This document shows, piece by piece, positions 58,971 through 64,000 of a stretch of 64,000 nt of DNA. The position numbers and the translations under genes were made by a program. The first letter of the stretch is position 1, and the number at the start of each line of letters is the position of its first letter. The notes below the pieces were generated by a model. That model was given only the letters and a program-made list of their open reading frames with translations. It searched no databases and was not told the DNA's origin. Source of the stretch: Eubacteriales bacterium (GTDB lineage Bacteria; Bacillota; Clostridia; Christensenellales; Aristaeellaceae); the NCBI GenBank assembly GCA_028693055.1, contig JAQUWD010000001.1, forward strand, positions 1 through 64,000, given 5' to 3'.

Positions 58971-59970
58971 GGCTTTCCTCCCGGGCTGTGAAGTCGGCTT
59001 CGTTAAAATGATAGCCGGTCAGCTTGTGGCGCAGGATCCAGCTTCCGGGTACCCAGATGCGCTTATGCATGGCGGGCGACGCGCTGCCGATCATCCAACA
59101 GTTACGCGGGCAGTTTTTCACCTGAGCGCGTACCGCCTCCGCCTGCGGGCTATGCCAAAGCTCCTCCCAATCCATATCCTTAAGGTTGCCCATGGAAAGC
59201 TTCTTTTCCAGGCCGTTGCAGGGAAGCACGTCGCAGAAGGGATCAATGAAGAACGCGTCCTTGCCCATCTCGCAGGGCAGAAGGCGCGGTTTCCCATAAA
59301 GATAGTTAATCAGACCGTAGTTAAAATACGCGCGGAACCATTTCTTGGGCGACTTATCCTTGAGCAGGATGTTAATCAGCTTTTCAAACTGCCGGGACAC
59401 CTCGGCCTTATCGTCGATCTTGTTATCCGTTTTACGGAAATAAAAGGAGTTATGCAGTGTAGCGGTGGCAAACTCCATATGGAGCTCATTGGAAAGCTCG
59501 TAAAGGGGCACCAAATCGTGGCAATTCATATCCTGTACGGTCATGCCGAAGCCCACGTCCGGGTGGCCCATCTCCACTAACGTTTTTAACGTGTTATAGC
59601 CTCGGTTAAAGCCGTCCGGAATGCCGCGAATCGCGTCGTTATTCTGCTGCAAGCCCTCAATGCTGATGCGGATACCCACCTGTGGGAACTGTTTGCACAG
59701 GCTGATGATCCGGTCGGTAAAAAATCCGTTGGTGGAGATCACAATGCGATTGGTCTTTTTATAAAGCTCCTCTACAATCTCCGGGATATCCATACGCACG
59801 AAGGGCTCGCCGCCTGTAATGTTGGTAAAGGCCATTTCGGGCAGCTTGCGGATGGTATCCAGCTGGATTTCCTCGCTGGGCTTGGACGGATCCTTGAAGC
59901 AGTCGCACATATTGCACCGCGCGTTACACCGATAGGTGACAATAACCGTTCCATACAGCGTTCGACTCAT
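58948..59970 (-). CDS. Radical SAM protein with SPASM-like C-terminal cysteines
   Basis: CNARCNMC (Cx3Cx2C), ITGGEPFVR, STNGFF; C-terminal CEMGKDAFFIDPFCDVLPCNG...CPRNCW. Confidence 0.9.
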   Translation of the reverse strand: MSRTLYGTVIVTYRCNARCNMCDCFKDPSKPSEEIQLDTIRKLPEMAFTNITGGEPFVRMDIPEIVEELYKKTNRIVISTNGFFTDRIISLCKQFPQVGIRISIEGLQQNNDAIRGIPDGFNRGYNTLKTLVEMGHPDVGFGMTVQDMNCHDLVPLYELSNELHMEFATATLHNSFYFRKTDNKIDDKAEVSRQFEKLINILLKDKSPKKWFRAYFNYGLINYLYGKPRLLPCEMGKDAFFIDPFCDVLPCNGLEKKLSMGNLKDMDWEELWHSPQAEAVRAQVKNCPRNCWMIGSASPAMHKRIWVPGSWILRHKLTGYHFNEADFTAREESHESTAHQ

Positions 59971-59989
59971 ATGTATTATCCCTCCGATA

Positions 59990-60529
59990 TTATAAAATGG
60001 ACACAGAGGTTTGCCGCTTTTGTATGATTTTCAGGTCCGGCGGGTACTCGCCGTGGAGCACGCTGCCCGCGCCTACCACGCAGCGCTGACCGATGCTCGT
60101 ACCCTTCAGCAGCACCGTATTTGCGCCGATCCAAGACCGCTCGCCGACGGAAACGGGCTTAGAGACAAAATCCACCGGCAGGAAGCCTTTTCCCGGCTCC
60201 ACCTGATGATCATGGTCATAAATCAGCACGTTAGGCCCCAAGGACACGCCGTTTTCGATGCGCACCGTCTCCTTGCAGACAATCATGGAGCCAATGCCGA
60301 TATAGCAATGCTCGTCCAGCGTCAGATGACCTCCCGGCAGGACGTGAAGAACGGAGCGCGGCATCAGATGAACCTTTTGGCCCAAGCTGAGCCTACCGCC
60401 CTTTTCTACAATGATTTTTGCCGAGGGGGCAATGTCCTGTACGGGAGAGAAATCCACCTGCCGTCCGGGGGATAGCCGAAGCGCCAACAGGCGCAACAGC
60501 GACAGCAGGGCTATCAGGAGTTTTTTCAT
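59990..60529 (-). CDS. Left-handed beta-helix (hexapeptide) acyltransferase
   Basis: GENGVSLGPNVLIYDHDHQ-type region; VGERSWIGANTVLLKGTSIGQRCVVGAGSVL. Confidence 0.92.
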   Translation of the reverse strand: MKKLLIALLSLLRLLALRLSPGRQVDFSPVQDIAPSAKIIVEKGGRLSLGQKVHLMPRSVLHVLPGGHLTLDEHCYIGIGSMIVCKETVRIENGVSLGPNVLIYDHDHQVEPGKGFLPVDFVSKPVSVGERSWIGANTVLLKGTSIGQRCVVGAGSVLHGEYPPDLKIIQKRQTSVSIL

Positions 60530-60608
60530 TGGTTTTATCTCCTATCAAAGGAAGGCTATCAACCGTATTAGCAATTTCTATACTATACCAATCTGTGCAA
60601 AAGTGCAA

Positions 60609-60706
60609 GAGGGACTGTAGCGCTAAGCGGAGCTGGCTTTGCCACGTCTGAGCCGCACGGGTGTACGCTTAGACAGGTCTCGCTCTTCTTAGGGATACAG
60701 CCCCTC
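60609..60706. other. Nested inverted repeats between GH20 gene and EPS operon start
   Basis: GAGGGACTGTA (60609-60619) / TACAGCCCCTC (60696-60706), 10 of 11 complementary; inner CTAAGCG (60623-60629) / CGCTTAG (60666-60672). Confidence 0.45.
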
Positions 60707-60723
60707 AACAGGAAAAAGTGATT

Positions 60724-62538
60724 CTACGGCCGCAGCTGATCGGCATACCAGCTTACCACGTCGGCAATCTGGTGAAGCTCGCTCTCCCGGCAAGTAGCAC
60801 GCCAAAGGCGCTTGTAGCTTTCAAACCAACGCTCTAGCGCCGTAGCCAGCGATTGATCGATGCGTCTGGCCGCGACGGCGGCTCCCGTCAGGTTCCATAG
60901 GCGGACGCCTTCTCCCGCCACGGTCCATGCTTGCAAGCGTTCCCGCATGGAGGTATCCATTTCTAGCACGCGCTGCCGAAGCTCCGCCATGGTTTGAGCC
61001 AAGGCGTCGTTGCAGCGCCGTACATTGTGCTCCTGCACATCCGCCGTCCATTCCACCGGCCTCTCGGAAAGCGTGCCCTGCCGCCCGTCTTTATAACGCA
61101 CCAAATCGCGCCAGTGGCAGGCGGTTTCGACCTCCAGCTGTGCCAGCAAGCCAACCACGCTGCCGCTGCGATCCAGATAGGTCAAATGAGAAATTGCTTC
61201 GTTCAACGCATCAAAGGAGACGGGCTTCTCGCTCCAAGCCATGGCTGCGCCATAGATTAGCCCCGGCAGGGAAAGCGTGTTATCATTGATGTGGCCGTAA
61301 TCGCCCCAATCTGTATTCAGCAGCCCCATGGCCTTGTATTTACGGGCGTAGGAGGACATACGCCGTATGTTCTCATAGCTGCTGCGCAATAAGGGCATCC
61401 AGTAATTCCAGCCGCAAACTCCGGGGCAAAGGTACTGGGCCGCGCCTGCCCGCGCCATGGCACGGGCGCTTTGCTCGCTTTCGTCGGGAGCATAGCCCCA
61501 AGTAAGGCAGACAGTTCCCTTGGGCAGCATCGCTACCGCATCCGGGAAGCGTCGAATGATATCGCCCCAGAACATGGGCGTACGCCCTTTTTTGACCACG
61601 AAATCGCAAAGCTCCTTCACAAAGCCCATATAATAGTCGCGCTCACCGGCTTTTTCAGCCGCCGTACGGCTGCGATCCTTGCCCAAATCAAAGGTTTCAT
61701 CGGCGCAAATATTGAAATGACGGGAACGGAAAAGCGGCATGACCTCGGCGATTAGCTGCTTGATCAACGGAAGCGCCCGAGGGTCAGAGACGTTGAGGGT
61801 ATGGTGATGCATCCGATTGGGCATGGTGGAGGGCATCGTATCCGCGCAGCTCAGCTCGCACAACCCGTTGTAGGTCTTGGTATGCAGCAGCTCAAACAGA
61901 TGGCCGAAGCAGGAAAAGGAGGGAACCAGCTCGATTCCACGGGCTGCGCAATATGCGTCCAGCTCCATGATTTCCTCTGCGGTCAGCGGGTTGCCCAAAC
62001 GGTACAGCTCCGTTAAATCGCGATATAAATAGGTATGCTCGATGTAAAGCTGCAGCTGGTTTTGCTTGTAAAAGCACAGCTCGTCCGCCAGCGCCTTCAG
62101 CGTTGCAAGGGTCGGCACCCGGCCGCGGGTAACATCCAGATAGTAACCCCGGTTTGAAAGGGACGGCGCGTCCACGATTTCCACGCCGTTGAGACAGCAG
62201 CCCTCCTGCCGGATGATCTGGCGCAAGGTCTGCACGCCGTGAAGCAATCCGCGCGGATCTCCGCCAGCAACGGAAACCAGCTGCGGGGTGATCAGCAGAC
62301 GGTAGCCTTGCTCCTTTTGGGCAGCGTCCAGCAGGAGCGCAATATCCCCGTCGCGGCTCTCGCCCCGCAGGATGGGCAGCTCGAAGCCCGTGAAGCGCCG
62401 GATTTCCGCTTGCAGCTGCTTTGCGCCGGTCATTCCAAGCTCGCCGGTGCTTTCTCCCAGCACGATTGCGGTCTGCAAGCCGATGTCGAATACGCCCTGA
62501 AGTCGGTTCTCGTGGGTGGGTGTGGGTAAGTAGAACAT
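60724..62538 (-). CDS. Glycoside hydrolase family 20-like (beta-N-acetylhexosaminidase)
   Basis: DAPSLSNRGYYLDVTRGRVPTLATLKALADELCFYKQNQLQLYIEHTY; FNICADETFDLG catalytic D-E; RBS AGGAGG before ATG 62538. Confidence 0.87.
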   Translation of the reverse strand: MFYLPTPTHENRLQGVFDIGLQTAIVLGESTGELGMTGAKQLQAEIRRFTGFELPILRGESRDGDIALLLDAAQKEQGYRLLITPQLVSVAGGDPRGLLHGVQTLRQIIRQEGCCLNGVEIVDAPSLSNRGYYLDVTRGRVPTLATLKALADELCFYKQNQLQLYIEHTYLYRDLTELYRLGNPLTAEEIMELDAYCAARGIELVPSFSCFGHLFELLHTKTYNGLCELSCADTMPSTMPNRMHHHTLNVSDPRALPLIKQLIAEVMPLFRSRHFNICADETFDLGKDRSRTAAEKAGERDYYMGFVKELCDFVVKKGRTPMFWGDIIRRFPDAVAMLPKGTVCLTWGYAPDESEQSARAMARAGAAQYLCPGVCGWNYWMPLLRSSYENIRRMSSYARKYKAMGLLNTDWGDYGHINDNTLSLPGLIYGAAMAWSEKPVSFDALNEAISHLTYLDRSGSVVGLLAQLEVETACHWRDLVRYKDGRQGTLSERPVEWTADVQEHNVRRCNDALAQTMAELRQRVLEMDTSMRERLQAWTVAGEGVRLWNLTGAAVAARRIDQSLATALERWFESYKRLWRATCRESELHQIADVVSWYADQLRP

Positions 62539-62565
62539 GGGGCATCCTCCTATTTCCTGACCTGT

Positions 62566-62606
62566 AAAGAAGCCCGCCGGCATTGACACGTCGGCGAGCT
62601 TCTTTA
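62566..62606. terminator. Intrinsic terminator downstream of prs
   Basis: AAAGAAGC-c-CGCCG...CGGCG-a-GCTTCTTT. Confidence 0.65.
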
Positions 62607-62632
62607 TTAGTCATGTAAATCAAAGTAGGGCG

Positions 62633-63847
62633 TTAAATCAGCCGAAAGCCCGCTTCCGTCTGCTTGTCGTGATAGCGGCCGATGAGCGCTTTGATGCGAT
62701 CATAGGGGTTCAGCAATCCACTGAGGCTGCGGTCATGGTTCAGGCTGGCAATGATGTAGGAAATATACTTGCTCATATCCGCCTCGATAAACCAAGGCGC
62801 GGCCTTTAATTCGGGCGTGCGGTAGGTCAGGTTGGTGGAGATAATCCGGCTGATCAGCCCGTCGGCATAAGCCTTTTGGAAAGCGTCCAGACCGTTGGTG
62901 AACAGGGCGAAGGTGGCTGCGGCGAAGATGCGGTTAGCCTTGCGCTTTTTCAGCTCCTTGGCTAAATCCAGAATGCTGTCGCCGGAGGACAAAATATCAT
63001 CGGACACCAGCACGTCCTTGCCCTCTACGTTGTCGCCCAGATATTCGTGGGCAACGATGGGGTTGCGGCCGTTGACGATGCGGGTATAATCCCGGCGCTT
63101 GTAGAACATTCCCATGTCCAGCCCCAGCACGGAGCTATAGAAGATATTGCGGTCCATTGCGCCTTCATCGGGGCTGACGATCATCATATGCTCCCGGTCT
63201 AGCTGCAAATCGCATTCCTTGCGGAACAGGGCCTTCAAAATCTGATAGCTGGGCTTGACGCTGTCAAAGCCCATCAAGGGCACGGCGTTCTGTACCCGGG
63301 GGTCATGAGCATCAAAGGTGATAAAGTTGGTTACGCCCAGATTTTGCAGCTCCTGCAATGCAAGGGCGCAGTCCAAACTTTCCCGGGTGGTGCGGCGGTG
63401 CTGGCGGCCTTCGTACAGAAGGGGCATGATAACGTTAATACGCTTCGCCCGTCCGCCGATAGCGGCAATGATACGCTTCAAATCCTGATAATGGTCGTCG
63501 GGAGAGGTGGGTACTTCCTTGCCGTACATGTTGTAGGTTACATTATAGGCGCCGATGTCGCATAGAATGTAAATATCATACCCTCGAACGCTGCTTTTGA
63601 TCATGCCCTTGCCCTCGCCGGTGCCAAACCGGGGGCATTGGGTTTCGATCAGGAAATCGTTGCGATTATAGCCCATCAATGCGTAAAGCGGGGTATCCTC
63701 CAGCGCGTCTTGTTGCTCGTGCCATTTCAGCAGCCAGCTGTTAACCATTGCGCCCAACGCCTCGCAGCCGGGCATCGCGATCAATCCTAGGGGCGCGTAA
63801 GGCGTAGTTAACAAGTCGTTGTTCCAGGTGCTCACAAAATCCGTCAC
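62633..63847 (-). CDS. prs: Ribose-phosphate pyrophosphokinase family protein
   Basis: DDHYQDLKRIIAAIGGRAKRINVIMPLLYEGRQHRRT; VSPDEGAMDRN; DVLVSDDILSSGDSILDLAKELK. Confidence 0.88.
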   Translation of the reverse strand: MTDFVSTWNNDLLTTPYAPLGLIAMPGCEALGAMVNSWLLKWHEQQDALEDTPLYALMGYNRNDFLIETQCPRFGTGEGKGMIKSSVRGYDIYILCDIGAYNVTYNMYGKEVPTSPDDHYQDLKRIIAAIGGRAKRINVIMPLLYEGRQHRRTTRESLDCALALQELQNLGVTNFITFDAHDPRVQNAVPLMGFDSVKPSYQILKALFRKECDLQLDREHMMIVSPDEGAMDRNIFYSSVLGLDMGMFYKRRDYTRIVNGRNPIVAHEYLGDNVEGKDVLVSDDILSSGDSILDLAKELKKRKANRIFAAATFALFTNGLDAFQKAYADGLISRIISTNLTYRTPELKAAPWFIEADMSKYISYIIASLNHDRSLSGLLNPYDRIKALIGRYHDKQTEAGFRLI

Positions 63848-64000
63848 TTGTCATGCTCCTTTTTGTCGTCACAGGGGTGGCATACAAGCATAGTATAACT
63901 CAAAACTTCCACACTGAAAAGCCGGAAATGAAAAAAAGGCAAACATTTGGCGGTTTTTGTGAAATAATGACATGTTTTTTGTGTTCCTATACACGGCATA

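Noticed and set aside
61892-62623. 243-aa minus-strand ORF overlapping the GH20 gene in another frame
   Set aside because: Arg/Pro/Gly-rich out-of-frame translation; the GH20 frame has the RBS and family motifs.

Overview
This looks like a chromosomal segment from a Clostridia-type Firmicute (lineage inferred from gene content). It has three parts. (i) A housekeeping and carbohydrate block on the + strand: partial GH3 glycosidase, class III FBPase, Xpt, CNNM/HlyC protein and RecD2, plus a DUF4342-like gene on the - strand. (ii) A large + strand surface-glycan locus (about 9.3-35.1 kb). It starts with a NusG-paralog antiterminator (LoaP-like) and a structured leader. It encodes a GDP-D-rhamnose route (ManC/Gmd/Rmd-like), a Wzm/Wzt ABC exporter with a carbohydrate-binding Wzt C-terminus, an FkbM methyltransferase fused to a heptad-repeat coiled coil, several GT4 glycosyltransferases, a YfhO-like membrane protein, and a CDP-3,6-dideoxyhexose module (RfbF/G/H) coupled to a split transketolase and an SDR. 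The locus carries gene relics (Fcl-like, perosamine-synthase-like, NeuD-like). (iii) After nifJ and a GH120-like gene, a second, - strand Wzx/Wzy-type EPS locus (about 41.1-60.5 kb). Its unusual members are a GT4-TM-degenerate GGDEF fusion, a Wzz/PCP-like protein with a degenerate GGDEF domain, a second PCP-like protein, a metallophosphoesterase-SGNH fusion and a radical SAM protein. The strongest candidates for new biology are: a WbdD-like coiled-coil ruler/capping system in an ABC-exported glycan of a non-LPS organism; a probable branched CDP-dideoxysugar pathway using a split transketolase; and EPS control through degenerate GGDEF domains built into the synthesis machinery, with no BY-kinase seen. 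I recognised no tRNA, rRNA, CRISPR array or intact transposase. All family calls come from reading motifs, not database searches.
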